64,000 nucleotides of DNA from Allolobophora icterica. Lineage: Eukaryota; Annelida; Clitellata; Crassiclitellata; Lumbricidae. The number at the start of each line of letters is the position of its first letter. Positions within the stretch are counted from its first letter, which is position 1. A model generated the notes under the pieces. The model did no database searches and had not been told where the DNA came from. It was given only the letters and a program-made list of their open reading frames with translations. The translations under genes were made by a program, and so were the position numbers. Of this stretch, positions 45,952 to 57,859 are shown one piece after another. The stretch covers positions 2,338,850-2,402,849 of the forward strand of contig OY744605.1 of assembly GCA_963556255.1 (NCBI GenBank), read 5' to 3'.

Positions 45952-46294
45952 GGGGAAAGTAGCCTAAAATGACATACTTGGGTAAAATGACATAGGTGGC
46001 TTGTGGGCTGGACCGTAGTATATACAGTCAACTTAATCACTTACTTTCCTCCAGCGTGGAACCTGATGTTGTTATTTTTAGTAAACGAATATGGCCCAAA
46101 ATGACATAGAACAAGGATTTTTACAAATTGTTGGTTTTTTCTATTGTCATTTATTTTTTTAGTATTTGGAGCACTGCATTATGTAAGTGCACTAGGTGTC
46201 TGATAAACAGGATAACAAAGTCACACTTGTGCCATTAATATTATGCTAAACTTGTAAAAAATCATTAGATATGTCATTTTGGGCCACTTTCCCC
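45952..46294. mobile_element. Miniature element with GGGGAAAGT ends
   Basis: Ends GGGGAAAGTAGCCTAAAATG and CATTTTGGGCCACTTTCCCC are inverted repeats of about 25 bp with the TAAAATGACATA word repeated inside. TA on both sides would be a TA target duplication, as for mariner-like elements. No coding sequence. Confidence 0.7.
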
Positions 46295-46341
46295 TAATAT
46301 AAAATATAGACCTACGTATGAAAAAATGACTAAAATAGATG

Positions 46342-46343
<2 letters not shown>

Positions 46344-46402
<59 letters not shown>
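46344..46402. repeat. (TA)n microsatellite
   Basis: About 58 bases of TA. Confidence 0.95.
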
Positions 46403-46403
<1 letters not shown>

Positions 46404-46570
46404 CATACCATATTAAATAAATGTGTATTAATCGTTCAGTATCGTCGAATTACAATATGGAAATTTTCCACCTGCAGCTGCCAGCTGCTAGCATCAGTTC
46501 CTGCGTGAACGACGTGTTCCGACTCTGGATTGTATTTCTTTGTCAGCGATTTGTGTATCGAGCATTTGGA

Positions 46571-47322
46571 GGGGGCATCCATATATTACGTACACATGTA
46601 TTGTATTGTATATTGTATTTGGATATTTATAAAGCGCTTCTAGCGGGAGGGCCATTCAGAAGCGCTCCCAGTGCGAGAGACCCCGAGAGAAAAGCAAGTT
46701 TTAAGAAAGGTAAAAGAGGAAGAGACGTTACCGGTACCTGAGAGAATAGAAGAACGAACGAATGGAGGAAGCTCATTCCAATGAGCAGGGCCAGTGGAGG
46801 CAAAAGACCTAGATTGAGCCAGACAAGTCCTGACACGGGGAACGAGGAGGTCGAAACGGTCATGGAGGGGGTAACACAAATGCATGTGTTTGCGTACGCT
46901 TGCGAACGGAAACGGGAGGGGGGGAGGTAAACCTATAATTTGTCTATACTGGCCCTCAAATTGATTAACCTTCAAGTGAGCCAGAGTTCAGTCTTTCAAC
47001 TACCAGGTACTGTCAGGAGAAATAGGACTGTGGGAGAGGTGTCACTTATAAGATCTTACGTCCTTACCTCTGAACGATATTATTAAACTATCGCACAGCT
47101 GAGCAGTGAGTCCATGGATTACGTATCCTTCTATCTGGCCTAAACTGCAGACAGCCGCTGCCGAACCGACACTTTCGGCAGCTGGTCTTGTGGGGAGGGG
47201 GTGCGTCAAGTGTATGTACGCAGATGGGGGGGGGGGAGGTGGAAAAAGTACGCTTGCGAACAAGGAGGGGGAGGGGTCCAATTTTCCAGGATTTTTGCGT
47301 ACGTAATATATGGATGGCCCCT
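46571..47322. mobile_element. Inverted-repeat-bounded nonautonomous element, copy 2
   Basis: Ends GGGGGCATCCATATATTACG and CGTAATATATGGATGGCCCC. The interior 46961-47160 is the reverse complement of the interior of the 925-1397 element (shared GGACTGTGGGA and TCCATGGATTAC words). TTGGA flanks both sides and may be the duplication. A LINE 3' fragment (46600-46975) is inside. Confidence 0.65.
46600..46975 (-). mobile_element. LINE 3' fragment inside the preceding element
   Basis: Minus frame with FDLLVPRVRTCLAQSRSFAS, GPAHWNELP and FTFLKTCFSLG, the C-terminal part of a CR1-like reverse transcriptase. Then GCGCTTTATAAATATCC and an ATACA-type tail. Confidence 0.75.
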
Positions 47323-47344
47323 TGGAAGACGAAGAGAAGAGCAG

Positions 47345-47610
47345 CTCTTAAGCCAGCCTCGAGAGGCAGTGATGGGTAAACGAAGTGCTAGCGACGTCAT
47401 TTTTCTTAACCTCGGCGTATCTTTCCCTCGTCGACTGGTCTTCCCTCTGACAACGTACGGTCAGTGTATAGGCCTACTCGTTAAAGCAGAGTTGGGTTAT
47501 CCATGGGCGCAAGTGAAGACAAAAAGCTCGACAAATTTTCTGCCTTGGCTTGGATTTGAACCCCGACCTCTCATTGAGAGGTCGAGGATTGCAGCACCCA
47601 GTTTATTAGT
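47345..47610 (-). mobile_element. SINE with tRNA-like head
   Basis: On the minus strand: B box GGGGTTCAAATCC near 47560, then the body words complementary to GACAACGTACGGTCAGTGTA and CGACGTCATTTTTCTTAACC. Same family as 13770-14100. Confidence 0.65.
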
Positions 47611-48094
47611 TTTGGTTGAACTGCACTGTTCTGGATTTTATTTAATTAATTGGAATAGGCTGTATAGGCCAGGGTGTGAATTGTGATTGAAACTTCGAAC
47701 CCGAGGCGTAAAACCTCTGCGTATATACAGCCAGTGTTTTAGTTCTTGTAACCTCGTCAGCTATTGCCTAAGTAACGGAAAAACTAACTGAAAAGATTCG
47801 TGGGGGATCAGGAAACTATAACATCTCATGAGTTGTCAATTGTTTCGTAACATGTTAACAACATTAGATTTGACCTGTGTTCATGTGCGTTGGTAATCTG
47901 CAAAATTTTCGACCCCAGGTATTTTTTCACAGCTACCACTGTAGGCCTACACAACTTCTGATGAGGGTAAGCGGTGCATGGGAAAAGTTGATCCCATTTG
48001 TTATGATCTGAGCCAGTGAAGGAACCGTTTCAAAGCATATATCTTTTGCGACAATAGATAGTTGTGTCGCGGATTGTTCGTTGTTTTGACCCGA

Positions 48095-48295
48095 AGTATA
48101 TGGAGTGCCCGATAGTCTAGACTGTTAATCGAGAAGCCGTGATTCAAATCCCTCAGGGCAAAATTTGCGCCTCCTATACCCTATGAGTACATTAACGGGT
48201 GTTGGAGGGGGCTCGCCACCCGCCTTCCATTGCCATAGCAATGGTTGCCTAGCTCTTAAGGCTAGCCTGAGGGACTGTTCTTCTTGAATTTCTCT
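48095..48295 (+). mobile_element. SINE with tRNA-like head
   Basis: A-box-like GATAGTCTAGACTGTTAATC, B box GTGATTCAAATCC, the body word ATGAGTACATTAACGGGTG, and the end AAGGCTAGCCTGAGGGACTG plus TTCTTCTT. Same family as 13770-14100. Confidence 0.7.
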
Positions 48296-48389
48296 TATGA
48301 CATCAAAGGCCGTTGACGTTGATTATAAGAAATTTTTTAGTTCTCTCCGTTCGAATAATACATGTTGAGACACTTGAATATCCGTTCAT

Positions 48390-49260
48390 CTGCAGATATA
48401 TGTGTATGTATGTACGCATGTATGAATGTACTTATGTATGTGTGTATGTATGTATGTACGTATGTGTGTGTATGTAATTATGTATGTATGGATGTATGTA
48501 TGTATGTATGTATGTGTATGTATGTATGAATGTATATAAGATTTATGTGTATGTATGTATGTATGCATATAAATATGTATGTATGCATGTATGTGTATAT
48601 ATGTATGTATGTATGTATGTATGCATGTATGTATGTATGTGTATGTATGTATGTATGTGTATGTATGTATGAATGTATATAAGATTTATGTTTGTATGTA
48701 TGTATGCAAATATGTATTTATGCATGTATGTGTATGTATGTGTGTATGTATGTATGCGTGAAAGTATGTGTGTATGCAAGTGTGAATGTATATATGTATG
48801 CATGTATGTTTGAATGTACATGTGTGTGTATGCATGTGTGTGTATGTATGCATGCGTGTATGTATCTATGTTTGTGTGTGTATGTATGCATGTATGTATG
48901 TATATATGCTTGTATGTTTATGTGTATGTATGTATCTATGCAGGACAAGCGTGCTACAGGCATTAGATTGAGCAGAGACAAATGGAGAGTATTCATGTCG
49001 GCAAGTCGTCCATTGCAAGAGCGCATGCTTTTAGAAGCCGAGATTCATCGTGCCTCAGGCTTATTCCATCACGTTCTACAACCTTATTATATCAATATCC
49101 GTTACAAAAGACAGGCCTATAAAACATACACACGCTATATATATATATATACACATGTATGTATATATATATACATACATATTATGTATATATACATATA
49201 TACTATATATGTATATATATATACTATATATGTATATTTATATACTATAAATGTATATAC
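48390..49260. repeat. Long (TATG)n and (TA)n region with a unique island
   Basis: TATG/TGTA repeats fill 48395-48945 and TA repeats fill 49135-49260. Between them (48953-49110) is a unique piece whose plus frame reads KRATGIRLSRDKWRVFMSAS, which may be a decayed coding fragment. Confidence 0.9.
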
Positions 49261-49371
49261 ATGTAGCATAGATGTCGGTATATATTACTATATAGTATAG
49301 TATATACGCGTAATCTGATGTGTGTGGAAGTAATATTGGAAATGGAAGTCATTTGGTGTAGAGTGCAGGTG

Positions 49372-49450
49372 ATGGTCGATGGGGGAGGAATGGTCAGTGC
49401 GGGAGGAATGGTCTATGGGGGAGGAATGGTCGATGGGGGAGGAATGAACG
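49372..49450. repeat. 18-bp tandem repeat, about four copies
   Basis: GGTCGATGGGGGAGGAAT units; the frame stays open through them but no known protein is seen. Confidence 0.9.
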
Positions 49451-49635
49451 TGGCATCTTCTTCGTCTTCAGAGGACAAGAGCCTTCAGATGCCATTAGAG
49501 ATCCATTTCTCAAACAAAAGATATATACACGATGTTCCATTCAATGTCGCTCGTCAACCAACCAAGTTAAGCCTTTAGAACACGTTTCAGCGTAGGCATA
49601 CACACCTACACACACCTACACACACCTACACACAC

Positions 49636-49938
<303 letters not shown>

Positions 49939-49989
49939 TAATAATAACAGAATAAGATCAGTATTACATTCCATACTGAAATATAAACA

Positions 49990-50790
49990 ATGAACCAAAA
50001 CTGCTGTTATTCAAATCTAGCGACTGATAGCGAATAGGCTGCTTAAACAAAAACATGAAAACTGCTAAACAGTTGAATTACATTATATGGAAACACCAAT
50101 CAAACTAGAAACTTAATAAGTTAACCAAATTATGATAATTTATGTTCGATTGTTAAATAACAGCTCAAAAACTACCAATCTTGAGAACAATAATTGAGCT
50201 AATGACAACATTTTTGGTGGAATGATTTTCACATTCTGAGATTTCAGCCGATGAACAAAAATGTAATGCAAACTAGTGAAATGCAACTGTAAATTAATAT
50301 AGTTCCTTTTTAATCCAAACCCTTAACCTTCCCCTCAGAGTTTCAGAAGTTCCCCACTATTCACCACACATTTTCTCTCTGCATGTTGATCTTTCTTCCA
50401 CCCACACTCAACACACTGACCCAGCCAAAGTTCTACGTTTTTATCACCAGACATCAAGTGCTTTCCAGGCCACATTCAAATAAACAGAAGCATATACTAC
50501 GGCAATCTTGGCAGCAGGATAAATGAACCTGGCCTTTAGGATGCACATATCTGTCTTTCTACATGTATAATTGTACAGAGCCCATTTTATTAACCTCACA
50601 AGAGCAACAACACTGGGATACTGTTGCTAGCAGATGTAGAGCTTTGTGGAGCATATATCTGACAATTATATAGCGTGCTTAAAGAACCCCATGAAAGTAA
50701 GAACACTAGCATAATGTTGTTAGCACATGTTGCTTTGTGGAGCACAGATCTCTTTTTCTGTAGTGATGTTTAACAACCTAACAAAGGCAT
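49990..50790. other. No gene recognised; possible ankyrin-gene polyadenylation site
   Basis: Unique AT-rich DNA downstream of the minus-strand ankyrin gene. TTTATT at 50586-50591 is AATAAA on the minus strand, about 445 bases after the stop, and may be its polyadenylation signal. Confidence 0.35.
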
Positions 50791-50796
50791 CAACAT

Positions 50797-51008
50797 TAAC
50801 ACGTGTCGCGGGTACATTAGCACATATCATTGGAACGTTAACACGCATCGTTGGTACATAAACGTGTCACTGGTTCATTAGCAACTGTCATTGGTACATT
50901 AACATGTGCCACTGGTACAGTTAGGTGTCATTGGTACATTACCATGTGCCATTGGTACATTAACATGTGTCATTGGTGGTACATTAACATGTTGTCATTG
51001 GTAGGCGT
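50797..51008. repeat. About 22-bp minisatellite just after the ankyrin stop codon
   Basis: Eight to nine imperfect units of CATTGGTACATTAACATGTG plus TC. It ends 26 bases from the stop at 51034, so most of it should be 3' UTR. Confidence 0.9.
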
Positions 51009-51033
51009 TAGTGGTTTCACAGAGCACCCAGAT

Positions 51034-54000
51034 CTATCTACATGGCGCAGACAGAAGTATTTCGACAATCTCTTCGTTTTCGTTGTCCTTGGCTTCTTCA
51101 AGGACAGTTCGCCCTTCAGAATCGGTGACCGTGATATCCGCTCCAGCGCTCACCAGAGCCGAGACGAGCAGTTCGTTACAGTCGATGACCGCGTGCCACA
51201 GAGCCGTCCAACCGTGACTGTCGCGAAAGTTGAGGTCACACCCAGCCTGAAATAGGGAAAAATGTAATCGACTATTTAAGTAATATTATTTATTAATATT
51301 TATAAATGTAATAAACTGAAATAAGGGCAAAATGTAATTGCAAGTGATCATTTCTATTGTACCTCTCAGTTGTAACTGTAAATTCTAGCAGAACTATTAC
51401 CTTGTAAGAACACTCTCAAAATTGTAACTGTAATTGGGCCACAACTTCTAGAGTAATTCGATAATACTATACAATATAATACTACAACACTACAACTACT
51501 GTAGTGATTTCAATTATCATAATTACTATATTATTATCACACTTACCCCAGTATTATAAATACTGTAATTACCAAAGTGATTTTAATAATTATAATTACT
51601 ATATTATTATTATACTTATTATAAACGCTATAATTACTAAAGTGATTTTAATTATCATAATTACTATATTATTATACTTAATATACAACATTAGTAATAA
51701 CTGAATTCCATCTTGCCTTGATGAGGAGTTTAACCGCAGCCAGTTGGTCATTGGCAACAGCCGCAAGCAGAGGGGTCATGTTGTCAGGGCCGCAGGGGTC
51801 ATCTAGGGCAACCTGACCGACCCTCAGCAGGGATTCCATCACCCCCGTGTAACCCTGCTGGGCGGCGATGTATAGGCTCGTCTCCCTTTGGGAGTTACGC
51901 AAGTTCACGTCGGCGCCACCTACAGTCGAAAATTGAAAGCAATATGTCAGATCTGTTCGGCACCTCTGAGAGGAATAATATGGCTCTGCATAAATCCTTA
52001 AATGCATACACACGTAACTGTAATCTCATAATATCTGAAGCACTACAGGAAAGCTGAATGCTGTTAAGAGCTGGTACCAGATGTCGACGTTTTCCAGACA
52101 AGGCACAGAACACCTGGACAAAAGTTTCTTTTCTAGTTGTATTAATCAATCAATCAATTAATCAATCAATTAATCAGTCAATCAATCAATCATTTTTTAT
52201 TGATCCCAGAAGCTCCAACATTTCAAATATCATGTCCAATTTTTGTAAACAGTATAACTTTGACTGTCTGACTTACTGCCCCGTACAAATTAAGTAAGTA
52301 AGTCAGATCTCATCAATCCTGACATTAATACAGGGCACCAGCTCATTAGAGTGCTGCGTCAAGTCAGAATCGTGAAGAACAAGCTCCAGGTCCAAGGAGA
52401 CCAAAGAGGGAAGGAGACTGCAGAGGAGTGGTTGGGGTGTTCTGCTTAACGTCAAAAGGAATTGGAGGGCAGCAGACTGGATGGACCAGGGTGAGATTTC
52501 TTACAGAGGTGGTTGTTTTGAAAGGAAAGCCTAGGGACAGCAGCTTCAGGCAGATGCTTGTAATTGCAATTAATAACTTCTATTGCACCGGTGTCTAATG
52601 CGCTAGATATCAGCTGATAGCGCACCAAAACCCAAGCCACAATACGGTCAATATCGAGAAGATCAGTTCTCAAAGACAGAGAAGCAGCTTACGGTGGATA
52701 AGCAATTTGAAAAAGATGGTTGTACATGAATGACAGTAGAGATGAATAACTTTCAAAATTCCTACAAGTATTTCCTTATTAGTGTTTGCTTATCAGTGCT
52801 TTCTTCTCAGTGTTTTCTTCTCAATGTTTCCTTACCAGCATTTCCTTATCAGCATTTCCTTATCAGTGTTTAATTACCAGCGTTTCTTTACCAGCATTTC
52901 CTTTACCAGGGTTCCTTATCAGTGCTTCCTTACTAGCGTTTCTTTTATACCAGCATTTCCTTGACCAGGGTTCCTGAGAAGAAAACACTGATAAAGTAAT
53001 ACTTGTAGGAATTTTGAAATTTTGAAAGTGTGCTTTAGTGCAAAGTGTAAACATCCTACCATCAACCAGGATCTGTGACAAGTAGGTGAGTCTCCTATGA
53101 GCGGCATAAGTCAACGCCGTGTGCCCAGAAGACAATGGAAGATCTGGGTTGACGCCTTTCTCCATCAAATGCTTCACAACCTACAGCATTCGAAATTTCC
53201 TAATTGTAACAGCATTCAAGAGTGTTGTAATGAGGTATTTATGCAGCTCATTTTATTTAACCTCTCAAAACCACTGTACATACTTTCAGTGCAGTCAGCC
53301 TCTCTAAGAGGCACTTACAGGTAATAACTATTAATTAGGTAAGTATTTAACTACTCTAATCCAAGTACCTAACTAATCCAATCCAAGTATCTACCTAATC
53401 TAATCTAAGCTAATCTTTTGGATTGTGATTCACTTGAAGCGACCGTCGATTCGTGCCTGGGGCGCTTCTTCAGATAACGGCTTTGTCTCTCACCTGTGCT
53501 TTGTCTCTCACCTGTTGTCCGACTCTTACCTGTACTGTTTTGCACCTGTTATTTGACTCTCACCTGTACTTCTTCTCTCAAAGGTGCTTTGTCTCACACC
53601 TGTTTGCTGTCTCTCACCTGTTATTTATCTCTCACCTGTACTTTGTGCCTTACCTGTGCTTTGTCTTTCCTCTGTATATTCTCAATTTCTCACCTGTCAT
53701 TTGTTTCAACTGTACTTGGTTTTCTCTGTACTCTATCTCTCACCTGTATTTGTCTCTCACCTATACTTTGTCTTTCACTTGTGTTCAGTCTCACCTGTAC
53801 GCTGTATCTCACCTGTGCTTTGTGTCTTACCTGGACCTGGTCTCGAACAACCGCTTCTTCAAAAGCCGTCTTGCCATTGACGTCGACCTTCGACACATCG
53901 CAGTCTCTCTCAATCAGCCAAATTGCCAGATCTGTATGACCTGATCAGCAAATCATTTCAAAAGCAAATTCAGGTTTAGAGAAATTCCTTAAGGCATTTT

Positions 54001-54874
54001 ATCAACACTAGGGTACAATTTCTCTCAACTATGGAATTTTATCTGAAATTCTCCAACAGATAACGAAACTCGATTGTGGTTAGAACTATATAAGTCAATA
54101 TATGAGATTAGATCAGATTAGATATATTCACAGATGCACATACATACACATACATATATGGTTACATATATAATATACATATATAACTGTAACTATCTAA
54201 CAAGTATGCTTCAATCGATGGCATAAAGGACTTGCTTGAGGTCCCTATACGCAGTAACCGTTTCAGGGAAGTTTGAATGTAAACACCACACATTTCAAGG
54301 CAAGAGCTCCAAATGATCAGCTATCGTCCACACATATATACATACATACCAATATATACACATATATATGTAAATGCATACACAAAAACATACATACACA
54401 AATGCATGCATACATAAATATATACATACAAAATACACACATACACAAATACATACATACACAAATGCATATATAAATCCATACACAAATACATGTATGC
54501 ACAATCATACACAAATACATAAAACATACAAATACATACCGGTACATACATGCACAAATACATACATACATAGGCCTACATACATACATGCACAAATACA
54601 TATACATGTACATACACAAATACATACATAAACTGTGTTTTGGCAAACACTTCTGTTTACCATTAAAGAACAACCAAAGAGTATAAATAACTGACAAGAT
54701 ACTCCACACAAAAGTAAGATCTGTGTAACCTTGCTGAACAGCTAAAAGCAACGGAGTGGAGCCATAGTAAACGCAGTCGATGTCGGCTCCGTGGTTCTCC
54801 GTGAGATTGCGAACAGAGTCAAAGTCATTTCTCCGAACAGAGGCGTGAAGCAGAGGTCCTGGTACGGAAGACAT
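51034..54874 (-). CDS. Ankyrin-repeat protein, five coding exons
   Basis: Minus-strand exons 54874-54730, 53940-53831, 53180-53060, 51919-51717 and 51246-51034 join in phase to 263 residues ending in TAG. The product is almost wholly ankyrin repeats, so it is probably a protein-binding scaffold: STPLLLAVQQGHTDLAIWLI, GHTALTYAAHRRLTYLSQIL, RETSLYIAAQQGYTGVMESL, NMTPLLAAVANDQLAAVKLL and GWTALWHAVIDCNELLVSAL are successive repeat helices. The C-terminus (EGRTVLEEAKDNENEEIVEI then LLSAPCR) is a last half repeat. No SOCS box, death domain or IkB phosphodegron is seen, so I do not assign a family member. The start ATG at 54874 follows a TTACAG/GCTG acceptor-like site; an upstream exon is possible. 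Intron 4 begins GC (AAG/GCAAGA) instead of GT. Every intron holds tandem repeats, and intron 2 begins with an array of donor copies. Confidence 0.85.
51500..51700. repeat. AT-rich tandem repeat in ankyrin intron 4
   Basis: About 2.7 units of 65-80 bp with AAAGTGATTTTAATTATCAT and ATTACTATATTATTAT words. Confidence 0.8.
52560..52750 (-). mobile_element. LINE 3' UTR fragment in ankyrin intron 3
   Basis: Same 3' UTR as 4205-4520 and 57860-58170 (CTATTGCACCGGTGTCTAAT, GGTGGATAAGCAATTTG), with the RTDLLDID end of the reading frame just outside. Confidence 0.7.
52772..52977. repeat. 14-bp minisatellite in ankyrin intron 3
   Basis: About 14 units of TTATCAGCATTTCC and variants. In gene orientation many read GCTGGTAAGGAAA, a donor-like sequence. 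It starts about 80 bases after the exon 3 donor. Confidence 0.85.
53454..53845 (-). repeat. 18-bp minisatellite of splice-donor copies in ankyrin intron 2
   Basis: About 20 units of CTCACCTGTACTTTGTCT and variants. In gene orientation each carries ACAGGTGAG, a near-ideal 5' splice site. The first unit is the real exon 2 donor (CCAG/GTAAGACAC at 53831). The next two units are exactly 18 bases apart with CAG/GTGAGA. Confidence 0.92.
54110..54640. repeat. (ACAT)n region in ankyrin intron 1
   Basis: ACATACAC, ACACAAAT and TATATA units over more than 400 bases. Confidence 0.9.
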
Positions 54875-54914
54875 CGGTCAGCCTGTAACATGATCGCCAC
54901 ATAATGTAACAGTA

Positions 54915-55078
54915 GCAGTGGTGGTGGTGGTGGTGGTGGGGTAGTGGTACTGGGGTAGTGGTACTGGAGGTGGTGTGGTGGTGGTGGTGGTGGTGGTGGT
55001 GGTGGTGGTGGTGGTGGTGGTGGTGGTGGTGGTGGTGGTGGTGGTGGTGGTGGTGGTGGTTGTAGTGGTGGTGGTGGT
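54915..55078. repeat. (GGT)n microsatellite
   Basis: GGTGGTGGT runs with short interruptions (GGGGTAGTGGTACT twice), just upstream of the ankyrin start. Confidence 0.95.
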
Positions 55079-55254
55079 CCCTGCCAGCAAGCCCAACAAA
55101 GAGTCCATATAGGGCCCATATTCCCATATGGGACCTATATGGGTCCCATCTAATGCCAATGGACATACAGGCAGGGGTAGTACTGGCAGTATCAAGTACT
55201 TGTTGTAGCGGTAGCGGTAGTAGCAGCAGTAGCAGTAGTAGCTGGAGTAGTAAC

Positions 55255-55493
55255 CAGGGCTGTAGTCGAGGGTATATGCGGGTATACAGCATGTACTCAC
55301 CTCTAGAGACCGTATACTCACCTCACAAAATATTTGTACTCGCCTCTAATATGTTTCTGAAAACTAACCGGTAGTGTGTACTCACCTCTAATATGTTTCG
55401 GAAAACTAACTGGCAGCGTGTACTCACCTCTAATTTGTTTTGGAAAACTAACCGGTAGCGTGTACTCACCTCTAATTTACCACTACAGCCCTG
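55255..55493. mobile_element. hAT-type miniature element (CAGGGCTGTAGT), copy 2
   Basis: Ends CAGGGCTGTAGT and ACTACAGCCCTG. The perfect 8-bp duplication GTAGTAAC lies at 55247-55254 and 55494-55501. It holds three tandem copies of a 42-bp unit (CTCTAATATGTTTCTGAAAA and so on, ending GTGTACTCAC); the copy at 22393 has one. Confidence 0.95.
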
Positions 55494-56565
55494 GTAGTAA
55501 CAGTAGTAGTAGTAGGAGAAGTAGTAGAAACAGAAGTAGATCCCTAACTAGAATGAGGCCAAATAAGACAGTATTAGATTTCAAACTGAAGCTTGTTGCA
55601 CTCGGGTAAACATTTGCAACACAATCTGCTGGTTATCTGATTGGAACGGATGCCAAAATCCCTGTCTGGGGAAACAGACATGGAAATCTGCACACTCAGA
55701 CAAAAACCAAACTCATATATTACAGTGTGCAATGGTATGAATAATAAGCTCTTTCCCTTCTGTTTAGCTTAGTGAAGCGCCACCTTAATATCCTGTTTAC
55801 ATATGTTCAAATTATGCACGTCTTTCCTACAGTAAACACAGCTGTTCAGTTACGTCTAACCAAGTCATATTCGTAAGACCACGTTGTCCCCAACTTTGTT
55901 AAGCCCACCATCTTTCGAAGCAGTACAGAATACTGCCTTTAAATTAAATTACACGACATTGCATTTAATGTAATGTATCCCCGAAATACCTCAGCGACAC
56001 ACAAAAGCCACGTCAGGAAGACCAGCTTATAAACCCGCGCTATATAAAATCAAGTCCGCAATAGCCAGGTTGTTTGGTTCGTTCCGGTGGCGTATTCGTA
56101 GACCATACAGTGCTACGTCCTACAGGGCTATATCGACCAATAGGATACGAGTTATAAATAGCGTGACCTAGTTTCGGCTATCGCCGATAATAGTTGACAA
56201 AATGGCGATCCAGGGCGCTCGTTTCGAATGGTTACCTGAAAACTTTCGCAATTACGTCGTTTATTACAACGCGAAAGACGATGGCGGTTTCCAGGCGACG
56301 GAGCGGACAAACGCGGCGACGTAGGACGATATGGCTAAGTGGCTGTGCGATTTTGAACTCCGTACGAAGACGAAGTGGCGGGTGCGATCAACCTTCCCTA
56401 GTGTACAGCGTCTGTCTTACCGCATTGACTACGTCTGCCAACACAGCTCGTTTAACAAAGACGACACAAAACGAGCTTCTAAGAACAGCAATTGTTCTGC
56501 AAAGCTCACTAAGAAGGTGCACTTAGTCACGAAGTGGACGAAGCAGAATAATCCACACGTCAAGG

Positions 56566-57045
56566 TAGGCCTTAATACATCAAAATATAAAATTGTTACC
56601 CCTGTGCTTAAATCCTTGCGTTTAGCAAAGAATAAGTTTCAAATTGGGACTCATCCTTTATAAAACTTTGAATTCTGGCCAGCCACAATACTTAAATCAG
56701 TTCTTACTCCCCAGATTTATCATTATTATTCAATGAGGTCATCTGATTATCTTTGTCTGTCATACCTAAATCCAGAACTCTCTTGGTGAACGAGCTTTTT
56801 CGAGTGCTGGACCTACTTTTTGGAACTCTCTACCTGTGTCTGTCCGCTCTGCTCAGTCGCTTTTGTCATTTCGTTCTCAACTTAAAACTTACCTGCTTAA
56901 ATTGCTTATCCACCATAGGCTGCCTCTCTGTCTTACGGACTGATCTTCTGGATTTTGACCTGATTACGGCTTGGTTTGGTGTGCCATCAGTTTCTGCCTT
57001 GTGCATTAGACACCGGCGCAATAGAAGTTACTAATTACATTACCT
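56566..57045 (+). mobile_element. CR1-like LINE 3' fragment inside the MULE
   Basis: KYKIVTPVLKSLRL, then SSAGPTFWNSLPVSVRSAQS and LRTDLLDFDLITAWF; the 3' UTR ends in GACACCGGCGCAATAGAAG. It occupies the first intron-like gap of the transposase. Confidence 0.75.
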
Positions 57046-57859
57046 AAATTTTAGGTCTAAAATTTTTAGTTACAGGAATGGACCATAAGACAAACTGATT
57101 AAATTTGTAATACGAGGGTAACTAGTATACCAGAATTAAAGCCCAGATTTAGAAGCTTTGCCTCAAGACAAAGCGGTTCAATTTCATAAAAACCTGCAGT
57201 GAACGTAACAATAGCTAGCTGTATAATCTGCACTTGAATGTGGTTAATTTTTTAGCGAATACTTTTGTAAACGCCAAGATCATGTGAATATGCCAACTTT
57301 ACACAGAGTTACAGCCTTAAATGTGTCATTTTCATAAGTGGGCATTATCAGAGTTGCACCATTTTACATTTTGTATATATCTGTGGTTCGATTTATGTTA
57401 GTAAATGAACAACTCAAAATGATATGTTATCATAGGTCTATATGGTTGTTTCTTCCAGTAGTTGTTAGGTTCTCTGGTTCTGTTGCAGGATGGGTTGCCA
57501 GGAGTAATTAAACTGAGAAATGTTCACAACCACTCACTGAAGACTGCCGCAGCCCTTCTGCAGCTTCCGCCCACTGCTGAAAGTTGTCAGCAGTTTGAGG
57601 AGTACTTTGCCAATGGCATGGGCGTCTCTGAAGCGATGAAGTACCACACGAGTGTACTTGAGCTGAGGAGTGATGTGAGTGAGGCGCTGTTGGCAGATGG
57701 TTCGGTCAACCCAAAGTACAGCACAGTGCGCAGGTGGTATGACGAGTGGCGATGGTGCAACCTTGGACCACGGACTGGCCCTGCTGTATTGAAGGTTTGG
57801 GCTTTTCTTTGCACATTACATTCAGCTCTTTAGACTCCTGATAGGCTGCATGTTACAAT

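Noticed and set aside
51034..54874. Ankyrin gene as an IkB inhibitor of the nearby Rel
   Set aside because: No DSGxxS-type phosphodegron or other IkB-specific feature; ankyrin repeats alone do not define an inhibitor and the 20-kb distance proves nothing.
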